A stretch of DNA of 12,538 bases from an uncultured Eubacteriales bacterium (GTDB lineage: Bacteria > Bacillota > Clostridia > Christensenellales > UBA1242): the NCBI GenBank assembly GCA_902796285.1, contig CADBOH010000113.1, positions 1 to 12,538 on the forward strand. Reading direction: 5' to 3'. The notes beneath the pieces are model-generated. The model searched no databases and was not told the origin of the DNA. It saw only the letters and a list, made by a program, of their open reading frames with translations. The translations under genes and the position numbers were made by a program. Positions within the stretch are counted from its first letter, which is position 1; each line of letters starts with the position of its first letter. Shown here one piece after another: positions 1-7,148 of the stretch.

Positions 1-1647
1 GATGTTGAGGCAAACTTAAACTTAAATTCTTCTTTAAATATTGGTGGCATCGTTGGTGTTCTTGAGCAGGGCAAAATATTAAATACTCTGTCATTTGGCA
101 ATATTGATATTAAAGGTGAATGTGAAAAAACACAAAATGTTGGCGGAATAGCTGGGTTTGTTTCAGGCACAGATAGCAAAATAAAAAATGTTTGCTTTGG
201 TGGGCAGATAACAAATGAGCAAGCAGAAAATGTAAATATTGGTGCTCTCGTTGGGGCTACTTCAACAATAAGCCAACCAACTGCTAGCAATATAAACTTT
301 GGCTATTGGACAAAAGACCTTGCAAGTATAGGCAAAGGGCTTAGTTTAACAAGCGATAAAATTGATAGAGTTTCAGTTATAAATAAAGATTTTTTAACAA
401 ATACAGAAAATTTTGACCCAGCATCTCCTGTTTGGGATTTTGCTCATACTTGGATTATGAAAAGCTCAACTTTCCGTTTGCAGAGATTTGAAACATTTAA
501 ATTTGGGTTTGCCACTATATTAGATTCAACAAATGTTTTGGATAGGGGAACAGAACAAGACCTTAAAACCACAATGGAATGTAGTGGAGAGATTGTTGGG
601 GCATATTCACAACAAGGCCTGAATGAGGTTAAATATGGGCAAAAAGTAACAATTCAGCTTGTTTTAAAAGATAGTTATCAAGGGTTTTATGATTTAACCA
701 ATATAATTTTAAACTCAAAAAATGTTGACATGGAATTACCAGAAAAGAATGCTGACGGCAACTATGAGTTTAACGTAATAGCCGATGACTCAACGGCGGG
801 AGTTTATTCATTTGCTTTCAGTGCACATATATTCACATGTGAAGTTGAATCTAAAGATAAAGACCAGGGCGGAGTAAAAACGGTTGAAGCGACATCAAGT
901 GTTGATAAGTTAAGTTTATCATTTTCACATAATTCTTCAACGAAAAAGATAACTGCGGTTGGTAAAGGAATTTTCGTATTTGATCATTGGGAGTTATATT
1001 ATAAAAATGGCGATAATTGGAGTGAAAACCCAGAAGAAAACTTTAATGGCAGTGAAGTTATTTCAATAAATTATGGAACAGAACCATTTAATAAAGAGTT
1101 TAAGCTTGTTGCCTATTTTACCAATGAAAATGCTATTCAAATAAAATTCCCAAGTTTTAACAATAGCAAAATAGATAGTTTAAAACTTGGTGGGAAAGAA
1201 TATGATGGCGAGCCTATATCTGTGTCACCAAACGCAACTTTAAATCTTGAAATCATCACTAAAAAAGGGTTTAAGCTTAATTATGAGCGATTTGTAAATG
1301 ACATGCAAGTTTTCTATGGCGACAATTCGCTTGTAATGATCAGTGATCCAGTTGAAGATGAACAGACTTCAAAAACAACTTACAAATTTAATCTTTATAT
1401 GAAAAATGTTGATTCACAAAAGGTTGAAGACAAAAACATGGATATAACTTTTGCTATTGAAAATGAAAAATCTTCAGGTGGCGGACTAAGCATGTGGATT
1501 TACATTGGTGTTGCTGTTGCGGCAGCCGCAATTATTGGCGTGGTTATATTCTTGATTATTAAAAAGAAAAGAGGGCCAAGAAAGGGTGGCGGCAGAGGAA
1601 CAAAAACCAGCCAGAAAAAAGCAAGTTATGATGATTATTATGTATAA
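1..1647 (+). CDS. Surface protein with GLUG-like repeats and C-terminal membrane anchor (5' end outside window)
   Basis: Frame 1 is open from the first base to a TAA at 1645-1647, giving 548 residues, so the gene begins upstream; the ATG at 457 is internal. The first ~75 residues hold two repeats of the GLUG type: a Gly-Gly-Ile-(Val/Ala)-Gly core (NIGGIVG, NVGGIAG) followed by a short asparagine/phenylalanine-glycine strand. The repeats end in an aromatic WDF...TW segment common at the end of such repeat arrays. The middle (about residues 170-490) is predicted beta-rich, with a stretch (FDHWELYY...LVAYF) resembling InlB/Flg_new-like beta-grasp repeats. Residues ~499-520 form one strongly hydrophobic helix after a Ser-Gly-Gly-Gly linker, followed by KKKR and a basic Gly/Lys tail. 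This predicts an extracellular adhesin-like protein held by a C-terminal transmembrane helix; no LPXTG motif is present. The ligand is unknown. Family assignment is by motif recognition and is moderate. Confidence 0.8.
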   Translation, partial: DVEANLNLNSSLNIGGIVGVLEQGKILNTLSFGNIDIKGECEKTQNVGGIAGFVSGTDSKIKNVCFGGQITNEQAENVNIGALVGATSTISQPTASNINFGYWTKDLASIGKGLSLTSDKIDRVSVINKDFLTNTENFDPASPVWDFAHTWIMKSSTFRLQRFETFKFGFATILDSTNVLDRGTEQDLKTTMECSGEIVGAYSQQGLNEVKYGQKVTIQLVLKDSYQGFYDLTNIILNSKNVDMELPEKNADGNYEFNVIADDSTAGVYSFAFSAHIFTCEVESKDKDQGGVKTVEATSSVDKLSLSFSHNSSTKKITAVGKGIFVFDHWELYYKNGDNWSENPEENFNGSEVISINYGTEPFNKEFKLVAYFTNENAIQIKFPSFNNSKIDSLKLGGKEYDGEPISVSPNATLNLEIITKKGFKLNYERFVNDMQVFYGDNSLVMISDPVEDEQTSKTTYKFNLYMKNVDSQKVEDKNMDITFAIENEKSSGGGLSMWIYIGVAVAAAAIIGVVIFLIIKKKRGPRKGGGRGTKTSQKKASYDDYYV

Positions 1648-1676
1648 AAAAATCCATGGGAACATGGATTTTTCTT
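1648..1676. terminator. Bidirectional intrinsic terminator between convergent genes
   Basis: An 11-bp perfect stem (1648-1658 with 1663-1673) closes a GGAA tetraloop. The stem's outer part is A-rich on the left and T-rich on the right, so a U tract follows the hairpin on both strands. It lies directly after the stop of the surface protein and directly before the stop of the oppositely oriented lipoprotein gene, so it can end both transcripts. Confidence 0.85.
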
Positions 1677-2701
1677 TATTTTGCAAGCAAGTTTGCTATT
1701 GAGTTGTCAACTGCCTTTGCGTAAGCAGTTTTGTAAGTCACACCCATTTTTGCACCTTGCGTTGTGTTTATTATATCTAAAAGCCTGTTATAAGACTCTT
1801 CTTTTAATATAAAGTCAGATGACCAAGCGTCGATTGCAAGATATTGTTTTACAGCAATTTCAAGTTCTTCAATTGTCATACTTGGGAATGATTTAGTAAG
1901 CGCCTTTGCAGCGTTATTTGCAGTATTTGTTGCAATGTATTTGTAGCCGTTATAAACAGCCTTCAAAAATTTTTCAGCTTGTGAAGCGTTCTTTTTTAGA
2001 TAACTTTCAGTTGCCGTAAAACACGTATATGGTATCTCGCCAGAAAGTTGCCCAACCGCTGTTAAAACGTGGCCGTTGCCTTCCTTTTCAATATTTGTTG
2101 CAGTAGGCTCAAAAAGGGTGCAAAACTCCGCTTTTGACGTTATAAATTCACTGCCTATCATAGGGAATGAAACATCTGTTCTTAGGTTGACCTCATTATT
2201 TGCACTGTTAGTGCCGATTGTTAACCCTGCATTTTTGATAATGTATTCAAGTGTCATTGCAGGCAATCCACCAGCTCTGCCACCAATGATGGTTTTCCCT
2301 TTTAACATATCTAGATTAAAGTCTGTTATATCATCCCGTGAGACAAAAAATGAGCCATCTCTTTGAGTTAATTGACCAAAAACTTTTGGTTGGTCTTTAA
2401 GCCCATCTGCATAAACGACTTGTTCTGGGCCAATCAAAACAATATCGGCACTGCCACTAATTAGGGCGGTCATCGATGCGTCTGATCCAGTTGCACTTTC
2501 AATTGTAACTTCAAGACCTTCATCACTAAAATAGCCTAAATTGTATGCTGCGTAAAGTGGAGCATAGAATATGCTATGAGTCACTTCGTTTAAACGAATT
2601 TTATTTGAATTGGTGTTTCCACAGGCTGCAAACATTAAGCTTGTTGCAAACAAAAATAAGAAGCAAATTGCGAAAACTGAGTATTTTTTTAAGCTTTTCA
2701 T
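1676..2701 (-). CDS. ABC importer substrate-binding lipoprotein, NMT1/TauA (SsuA/ThiY-like) family
   Basis: This 341-residue lipoprotein should capture a small solute outside the membrane and deliver it to an ABC permease. The N-terminus is a lipoprotein signal peptide: MKSLKK, a hydrophobic core, then a lipobox ending in FAAC with Cys27 as the lipidated residue. The mature part begins with the family-typical strand and helix (IFYAPLYAAYNLGYF..EGLEV), followed by GSADIVLIGPE and an IGGRAGG.P segment, as in nitrate/sulfonate/thiamine-precursor binding proteins. The start at 2701 is chosen because it follows a strong ribosome site (2707-2714) and begins the signal peptide; the frame stays open 57 codons further upstream but that stretch has no such features. 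The gene stands alone: no permease or ATPase gene is visible, so it is either an orphan or its partners lie elsewhere. The substrate cannot be told from the sequence. Confidence 0.85.
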   Translation of the reverse strand: MKSLKKYSVFAICFLFLFATSLMFAACGNTNSNKIRLNEVTHSIFYAPLYAAYNLGYFSDEGLEVTIESATGSDASMTALISGSADIVLIGPEQVVYADGLKDQPKVFGQLTQRDGSFFVSRDDITDFNLDMLKGKTIIGGRAGGLPAMTLEYIIKNAGLTIGTNSANNEVNLRTDVSFPMIGSEFITSKAEFCTLFEPTATNIEKEGNGHVLTAVGQLSGEIPYTCFTATESYLKKNASQAEKFLKAVYNGYKYIATNTANNAAKALTKSFPSMTIEELEIAVKQYLAIDAWSSDFILKEESYNRLLDIINTTQGAKMGVTYKTAYAKAVDNSIANLLAK

Positions 2702-2706
2702 TTTTT

Positions 2707-2714
2707 CTCCTTTC
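2707..2714 (-). promoter_or_regulatory. Shine-Dalgarno site of the lipoprotein gene
   Basis: On the minus strand the sequence reads GAAAGGAG, five bases before the ATG at 2701-2699. It decides the start of the lipoprotein gene against the longer open frame that begins at 2872. The rest of the 111-base divergent spacer shows no convincing minus-strand -35/-10 pair that I could settle on. Confidence 0.85.
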
Positions 2715-2777
2715 AAAAACAGATTTATGAAAAAATCAAGTTTTTTGTGATAAAAATCAATAAAAATGATTAAATAT

Positions 2778-2806
2778 TTGCTTTTTTTGGCTTTTAAACC
2801 TATAAT
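2778..2806 (+). promoter_or_regulatory. Sigma-A-type promoter of rsmD, predicted leaderless
   Basis: TTGCTT (2778-2783), a 17-base spacer and a perfect TATAAT (2801-2806) form a good housekeeping promoter. Only six bases separate the -10 hexamer from the ATG at 2813, so the expected transcription start (seven bases after the hexamer) is the A of the ATG. No Shine-Dalgarno sequence is present upstream of this ATG, which fits a leaderless mRNA. The position of the start is inferred from spacing only. Confidence 0.75.
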
Positions 2807-2812
2807 TATGTC

Positions 2813-3349
2813 ATGAGAGTAACCACGGGTAAATATAGAGGAAGAAAACTTATTGAAAACAAGTATGATCATATTAGGCCGACCGCCGATGTTGTAAAAC
2901 AGGCTGTTTTTAACAAGCTTGCATTTGTAGTTTTAGATAGCAGAGTTCTGGATTTGTTTTGTGGAACAGGTGCACTTGGTATTGAGGCAATAAGCAGGGG
3001 TGCGAGTGAAGTTGTTTTTGCAGATAAAGACCCAAGAAGTGTGGCACTAACCAAAAGTAAGTGAAAAAACTTAGGGGTTGTAGAAAAACATAGAGTGATC
3101 ACAGGCGACTACAAAAATGTTATAAAAATGCTAAGTGGTCAAAATTTTGATATAATTATTCTTGATCCGCCATACCAGAGCGGAGTGTATGAAGATGCTA
3201 TACAAAAAATTTATGATAGCAAACTTTTAAGCGATGATGGAATCATTGTTTGTGAGCATAATCAAAAAGACGAGTTTAACTTTGCACCATTTAAAGTGGT
3301 GGACGAAAAGGTTTATGGGATAAAAAAAATATCATATTTAAAATATTAA
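2813..3349 (+). pseudogene. rsmD: 16S rRNA (guanine966-N2)-methyltransferase RsmD, interrupted by an in-frame TGA
   Basis: RsmD uses S-adenosylmethionine to methylate G966 of 16S rRNA in the small subunit. The frame encodes 178 codons, the usual family length, with the N-terminal RVTTGKYRGRKL and IRPTAD motifs, the cofactor loop LDLFCGTGALG (from about residue 46) and the catalytic DPPY (118-121). Codon 84 (3062-3064) is TGA, and the same frame continues without shift to TAA at 3347-3349, with all motifs preserved on both sides. By comparison with the family, the TGA sits where a leucine usually follows the post-motif helix (an 'NL' pair), so a single change from TTA would explain it. It may be a recent nonsense mutation, a sequence or assembly error, or a read-through codon; the second half carries DPPY, so a truncated product would be inactive. 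A promoter directly abuts the ATG. The commonly adjacent coaD is absent. Confidence 0.85.
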
Positions 3350-3379
3350 AGCAGCACATGAATATTTGAGCTGCTTTTT
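3348..3379 (+). terminator. Intrinsic terminator after rsmD
   Basis: AAAGCAGC (3348-3355) pairs with GCTGCTTT (3370-3377) around a 14-base loop and runs into a T tract. The left arm overlaps the rsmD stop codon. It separates rsmD from the deacetylase gene that begins 15 bases further on. Confidence 0.75.
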
Positions 3380-3393
3380 TCATATTTTGTAAT

Positions 3394-4125
3394 ATGTCAA
3401 AATTACGTTTCAAAGTTTTTAAATTTAGAAGATGGGCTGTAAATTTATCCATAGCGATTATGCTTTTTATTGTTGCAGGCACATGCGTTATTGCGGGTAG
3501 TATTTCCACTCCTGCAATGGCGGTAAGTGGGGTGTATTATAGTGGGAGTAAAGATTCAAACAAAATATCACTTATGATAAACGTTTACTGGGGTAGTGAA
3601 TATCTTGATGATATGCTTGCAACCCTTAAAGAGAAAAACGTGAAGACAACTTTTTTTGTTGGTGGAACATGGGCAGTTTTAAATGAGAATTACTTAAAAA
3701 AGATATATGAAGATGGCCACGAAATTGCAAATCACGGCTACCATCACAAAGATCACGATAAGATAAGTGAGCAAGAAAACTTAAACGAAATCAAAAACAC
3801 CCACACTATAATTAAAGAATTGCTTGGTATTGATATGAATCTTTTTGCCCCGCCAAGTGGGGCGTATGATAAAACAACAGTTTCATGTGCTGCACTTCTT
3901 GGCTACAAAACAATTATGTGGACTAGGGATACAATAGACTGGCGTGATCACAATGCTGACTTAATATATAACCGTGCAATCAAAAATGCAAAGGGTGGTG
4001 ATCTTGTGCTTATGCATCCAACAGAGGCAACAGCAAAAGCACTTGGCAAAATCATTGATTACCTTCAAGGACAAAAATTTGTTTTGACCACTGTGAGTGA
4101 TAATATTGCCTTAGTAGCTGACTAA
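3394..4125 (+). CDS. YlxY-like polysaccharide deacetylase family protein with altered active site
   Basis: This 243-residue exported protein has a basic start, a hydrophobic segment (about residues 15-35) that is a signal peptide or anchor, and a NodB-homology domain. Motifs are seen in order: LMINVYWG (N63 to G67) where catalytic enzymes have TFDDG; TTFFVGG; the zinc-binding pair in NHGYHH (H114, H118); APPSGAYD (152-159) in place of RPPxG; a MWTRDTIDW strand; and LVLMHP (H208). The replacement of the TFDDG aspartates and of the arginine matches my recollection of the sporulation-associated YlxY group rather than active chitin or peptidoglycan deacetylases, so catalysis is doubtful. It lies between its neighbours' terminators as a single gene. 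No Shine-Dalgarno is visible; a TATTTT at 3383-3388 could be a -10 box giving a leaderless or nearly leaderless mRNA, but no good -35 pairs with it. The start is therefore less certain than the family call; the next ATG is at 3460. Confidence 0.85.
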   Translation: MSKLRFKVFKFRRWAVNLSIAIMLFIVAGTCVIAGSISTPAMAVSGVYYSGSKDSNKISLMINVYWGSEYLDDMLATLKEKNVKTTFFVGGTWAVLNENYLKKIYEDGHEIANHGYHHKDHDKISEQENLNEIKNTHTIIKELLGIDMNLFAPPSGAYDKTTVSCAALLGYKTIMWTRDTIDWRDHNADLIYNRAIKNAKGGDLVLMHPTEATAKALGKIIDYLQGQKFVLTTVSDNIALVAD

Positions 4126-4145
4126 ACAATCAAACAAAAAATAAC

Positions 4146-4194
4146 AAAAATATTCTTAAAAATCTTTTATAAGTGTTGAGAATATTTTTTTTTT
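4146..4194 (+). terminator. Intrinsic terminator after the deacetylase gene
   Basis: AAAAATATTCT (4146-4156) and AGAATATTTTT (4179-4189) form an 11-bp perfect stem around a 22-base loop, followed by a continuous T tract to 4194. It isolates the deacetylase gene from the ftsK operon. Confidence 0.8.
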
Positions 4195-4217
4195 GTGCTA
4201 TTATTATAGAGTATAAT
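4189..4217 (+). promoter_or_regulatory. Probable promoter of the ftsK-rimO-pgsA-recA operon
   Basis: A perfect TATAAT lies at 4212-4217. The position 17 bases upstream is a run of T from the preceding terminator, so the -35 is weak. Transcription would begin near 4224, leaving a leader of about 13 bases that still carries a Shine-Dalgarno (AAGGA, 4226-4230) six bases before the ATG at 4237. No other promoter-like site was recognised within the operon, though this was judged by eye. Confidence 0.5.
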
Positions 4218-4236
4218 ATTTATTTAAGGAACATAT

Positions 4237-7134
4237 ATGGCTACTTTTCAATTGACAAATAAAAAGAAGAATGAAAATGGTAAGAACATTAAAAAAATAA
4301 TAGGCTGGATTTTGCTTGGACTTTCAACTTTTATGTTTTTATTTTCGGCAACAAACCTATTGCCATTTTTAAATAGATTTTTACTAGGCATATTAGGGGT
4401 TTTTATTTACCCACTTTCAGTGCTTGGACTTTTGATATCCCTTGCACTTCTTAACAATAAAAAATATGTGATGCCTAAAAAATACGCAATCTTTCTTGCA
4501 CTTAGTTTATATTTCTTGCTTGCAATTATTCAACTTATAGTTATTGGCAATCCAGGCGGCATGAGCTATGGACAATATGTTGCGCTAAATTACACTAAAA
4601 AATATACCGCTGGCGGTATGATCATAGGCTTTTTGCCATCATCACTTGTATCTTTGATGGGGGCTGTAGCAACATATATTCTTTTATCTGTTGCCTTGGC
4701 TGGTAGCATAGCGCTTTTTGTTGAAGCGGTTATTTCGCTTAAAAAAACTGCCAAACAACAACAGCCAATCAAACTTTCAATTAAAGAAAAGGAAGCACCT
4801 GTAAATAATCCTCGTGAAAAGGCAAATAGGGTTAAGATAATTGAAAATGAAGAAAAACCTATTGATGTTATGCTTAATGGAAATATTGAGGAAGAAGAAA
4901 AACGAGAACTTACCGCAAGAGAAAAACTTGGCCTTGTCGGAGCAAATAGAAATATTCACCAATCAACATTTGCAAATCATGACGAAGTGCATCTGCCAGA
5001 AGAAACGGATGTTAAAGATAAACTTCCAAACGGCATGACTATGAGAGAATTCTTGCTTTCACCTCCAACAGTTGACCTTGATAAGTTTAGGGCGCAAAGT
5101 GCAAGAGTAAGAAGCAACAATTTTGCGATGATGAATTCAAATCAAACAAAATATGAGGTCAACGAAAACATCAGTCAACTAAAAGATGAAGATCAAACGA
5201 TAGAAGACAATTTTGAAGATTACACAACACAAACATCGAGAATCGATCTTACAGATGTTAATCCAGATGAAATTACAAATGAAGCCGAAGATATCATTAG
5301 ATCTGTGGTAGAACAAGAGAAAATTGAAAGAGATGAGTCTTTTATTCAAGACGAGCCTGTTTATGAAGAAGAGCCTGAGGAACCTATAGAAGAAATAGAG
5401 TCTCCAAGCGACATCAAACAGTTTATTGACTTTGGTGATGTTGATGAGGATGTCAAGGAGATAGAAGGGGAAAAACCTATTGAAGAAAAGCCACAACCTA
5501 GTTTTGATAGAGAAGAGCGAGGCTCAATTCTTCGAGACAGAAGAAGTGATGAAAGCAATCTTGTTCAGGAACGCAGATTTACAAGAGAAGGGGCAATCAA
5601 GCCTCATGAATATGATGAGATCGATAGAAGAAAAGATATGGTTTCTGTGCCTGAGAAAAAGGAAGAAAAAATCAAACCATATAAGTATACAAGGCCATCC
5701 CTTGACCTTCTTACAACAGTTTCAGATGATCTTTCAATATTTAATGAAGAAACACCTAGAAAGAGGGTTGCGCTTGAAAATGCACTTGAAAGTTTTGGAA
5801 TTCCAGCCAAAGTTCAAAATGTTGTTATTGGACCAACCGTAACAAGATATGAAATTCAAATGCCAGAAGGGATTTCTGTTAAGAGAGTGCTTTCTCTTGA
5901 TGCAGATATTGCTTACGCTTTATCTGCTAAGGGCATAAGAATTGAAGCACCAGTTCCTGGAAGAAGTGTTGTGGGTATTGAAGTTCCAAATAGCAAAATC
6001 GCAAAGGTTAGTATAAAGGATGTGCTTTCATCAAAAGAATTTACTCTTAGCCCATCACCACTAACATTTGCTCTTGGAAAAGACATTACAAATGGTGTTA
6101 AAGTTTGCAATCTCCAAAAGATGCCACACCTTCTTGTAGCAGGTACAACAGGTTCTGGTAAGAGTGTTTGCTTAAACTCAATCATTGTTTCAATACTTTA
6201 CAAAGCGGCGCCTGATGAAGTTAAGTTTATTATGATTGACCCAAAACAAGTTGAACTTTCAATGTATGAGGGGCTTCCACATATGATCACACCAAAGGTC
6301 ATAACAGATCCAACAAAGGCCGTCAACGCACTTCAATGGGCGGTTGATGAAATGGAGAGAAGATTCAACTTGATTTCAGACGAACGTGTGAGAAATATAG
6401 ATGAATACAACAAAATTGACAAGGTTTTGCAAAATAAAGTCAAAAAAATGCCTTATATTGTAATAATCTTTGATGAATTTGCAGATTTCATGTCTGTTGC
6501 TAAAAATGAAATAGAAGACAAAATTAGAAGACTTGCTGGTAAGGCCAGAGCCGCAGGAATTCACTTGATTCTTGCCACACAAAGACCTTCTACCGATGTT
6601 GTTACTGGTACATTAAAAGCAAATCTTCCTGCAAGAATTGCATTTAAGGTTGCGAGCCGAATTGACAGTGAAGTTATTTTGGGCGCAACAGGCGCTGAAA
6701 AACTTTTGGGCTACGGAGATATGCTTTATAAGCCGACCGATTCATCAATGACAAGAATTCAAGGCTGCTTTATTGATACACCAGAAACGAAGGATTTTGT
6801 AAACTTTATCATTGAAAATAATGAAGAGATATTTGATGAGGAAGCATTTAATGCGATCAATAATCCTGGCAAAAGCACAAATGGTGGCGGCGGTGATGGA
6901 AATAATGGAGTTGACCCATTACTTCCACAAGCACTTAAAATTTGCATTGATAATGGTGTTGCTTCTACTACCATGGTTCAACGAAAGTTGTCTATTGGAT
7001 ATCCAAGAGCGGCGCGTATAGTTGATCAAATGGAGGAGAGAGGATATATTTCAAGTGCTGAAGGATCAAAACAAAGATCTGTATATATTTCAATAGAAGA
7101 ATTTTATGCAATTTTTGGAGATATTTACGATTAA
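4237..7134 (+). CDS. ftsK: DNA translocase FtsK/SpoIIIE
   Basis: This membrane-anchored hexameric ATPase pumps double-stranded DNA through the division or sporulation septum. The 965-residue protein has hydrophobic segments at about 20-42, 46-71, 82-103 and 125-166 (the four-helix anchor). A long, very acidic, low-complexity linker follows to about residue 500, then the alpha-beta motor and a C-terminal winged helix. The motor shows Walker A GTTGSGKS (636-643), Walker B IIFDEFAD (D746, E747) and the family segments LAGKARAAGIH and ATQRPS. After a Gly/Asn-rich linker (~872-892), the gamma domain (from ~893, DPLLPQALK..GYPRAARIVDQMEERG) has the fold that reads orientation motifs on the chromosome. 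Sequence alone does not separate vegetative FtsK/SftA from SpoIIIE. It is the first gene of the operon, 14 bases ahead of rimO. Start supported by AAGGA at 4226-4230. Confidence 0.97.
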   Translation: MATFQLTNKKKNENGKNIKKIIGWILLGLSTFMFLFSATNLLPFLNRFLLGILGVFIYPLSVLGLLISLALLNNKKYVMPKKYAIFLALSLYFLLAIIQLIVIGNPGGMSYGQYVALNYTKKYTAGGMIIGFLPSSLVSLMGAVATYILLSVALAGSIALFVEAVISLKKTAKQQQPIKLSIKEKEAPVNNPREKANRVKIIENEEKPIDVMLNGNIEEEEKRELTAREKLGLVGANRNIHQSTFANHDEVHLPEETDVKDKLPNGMTMREFLLSPPTVDLDKFRAQSARVRSNNFAMMNSNQTKYEVNENISQLKDEDQTIEDNFEDYTTQTSRIDLTDVNPDEITNEAEDIIRSVVEQEKIERDESFIQDEPVYEEEPEEPIEEIESPSDIKQFIDFGDVDEDVKEIEGEKPIEEKPQPSFDREERGSILRDRRSDESNLVQERRFTREGAIKPHEYDEIDRRKDMVSVPEKKEEKIKPYKYTRPSLDLLTTVSDDLSIFNEETPRKRVALENALESFGIPAKVQNVVIGPTVTRYEIQMPEGISVKRVLSLDADIAYALSAKGIRIEAPVPGRSVVGIEVPNSKIAKVSIKDVLSSKEFTLSPSPLTFALGKDITNGVKVCNLQKMPHLLVAGTTGSGKSVCLNSIIVSILYKAAPDEVKFIMIDPKQVELSMYEGLPHMITPKVITDPTKAVNALQWAVDEMERRFNLISDERVRNIDEYNKIDKVLQNKVKKMPYIVIIFDEFADFMSVAKNEIEDKIRRLAGKARAAGIHLILATQRPSTDVVTGTLKANLPARIAFKVASRIDSEVILGATGAEKLLGYGDMLYKPTDSSMTRIQGCFIDTPETKDFVNFIIENNEEIFDEEAFNAINNPGKSTNGGGGDGNNGVDPLLPQALKICIDNGVASTTMVQRKLSIGYPRAARIVDQMEERGYISSAEGSKQRSVYISIEEFYAIFGDIYD

Positions 7135-7148
7135 AAACTGGAGAAAAA

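Noticed and set aside
2702..2812. Riboswitch (for example TPP) in the leader of the substrate-binding protein gene
   Set aside because: The spacer is only 111 bases, is almost pure A/T, and contains none of the conserved G/C-containing motifs or strong helices expected.
2702..2872. N-terminal extension of 57 residues on the lipoprotein gene
   Set aside because: The extension would overlap the start of rsmD, lacks coding character, and would bury a classical lipoprotein signal peptide that has its own strong Shine-Dalgarno at 2707-2714.
3062..3110. Selenocysteine at the rsmD TGA
   Set aside because: The family has no redox or cysteine residue at this position, and I see no hairpin of the SECIS type directly after the codon.
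2813..3349. Genome-wide reassignment of TGA to tryptophan (code 4) as the explanation for the rsmD stop
   Set aside because: All other long genes reach their family-typical length without any in-frame TGA and use TGG at tryptophan positions, including the conserved-looking ones in PgsA; recoded AT-rich genomes would show many TGA codons. Only one case is seen, so a mutation or local event is more likely.
4229..4241. LexA-box-like GAACATAT just before the ftsK start
   Set aside because: Only the left half resembles the Bacillus SOS operator; the right half does not mirror it, and the match overlaps the Shine-Dalgarno and ATG, which explain it better.
5179..5558. Antisense open frames opposite the acidic linker of FtsK
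   Set aside because: They arise from the repetitive Glu/Asp/Ile-rich codons of the linker, have no start signals and give low-complexity hydrophobic peptides with no recognisable features.
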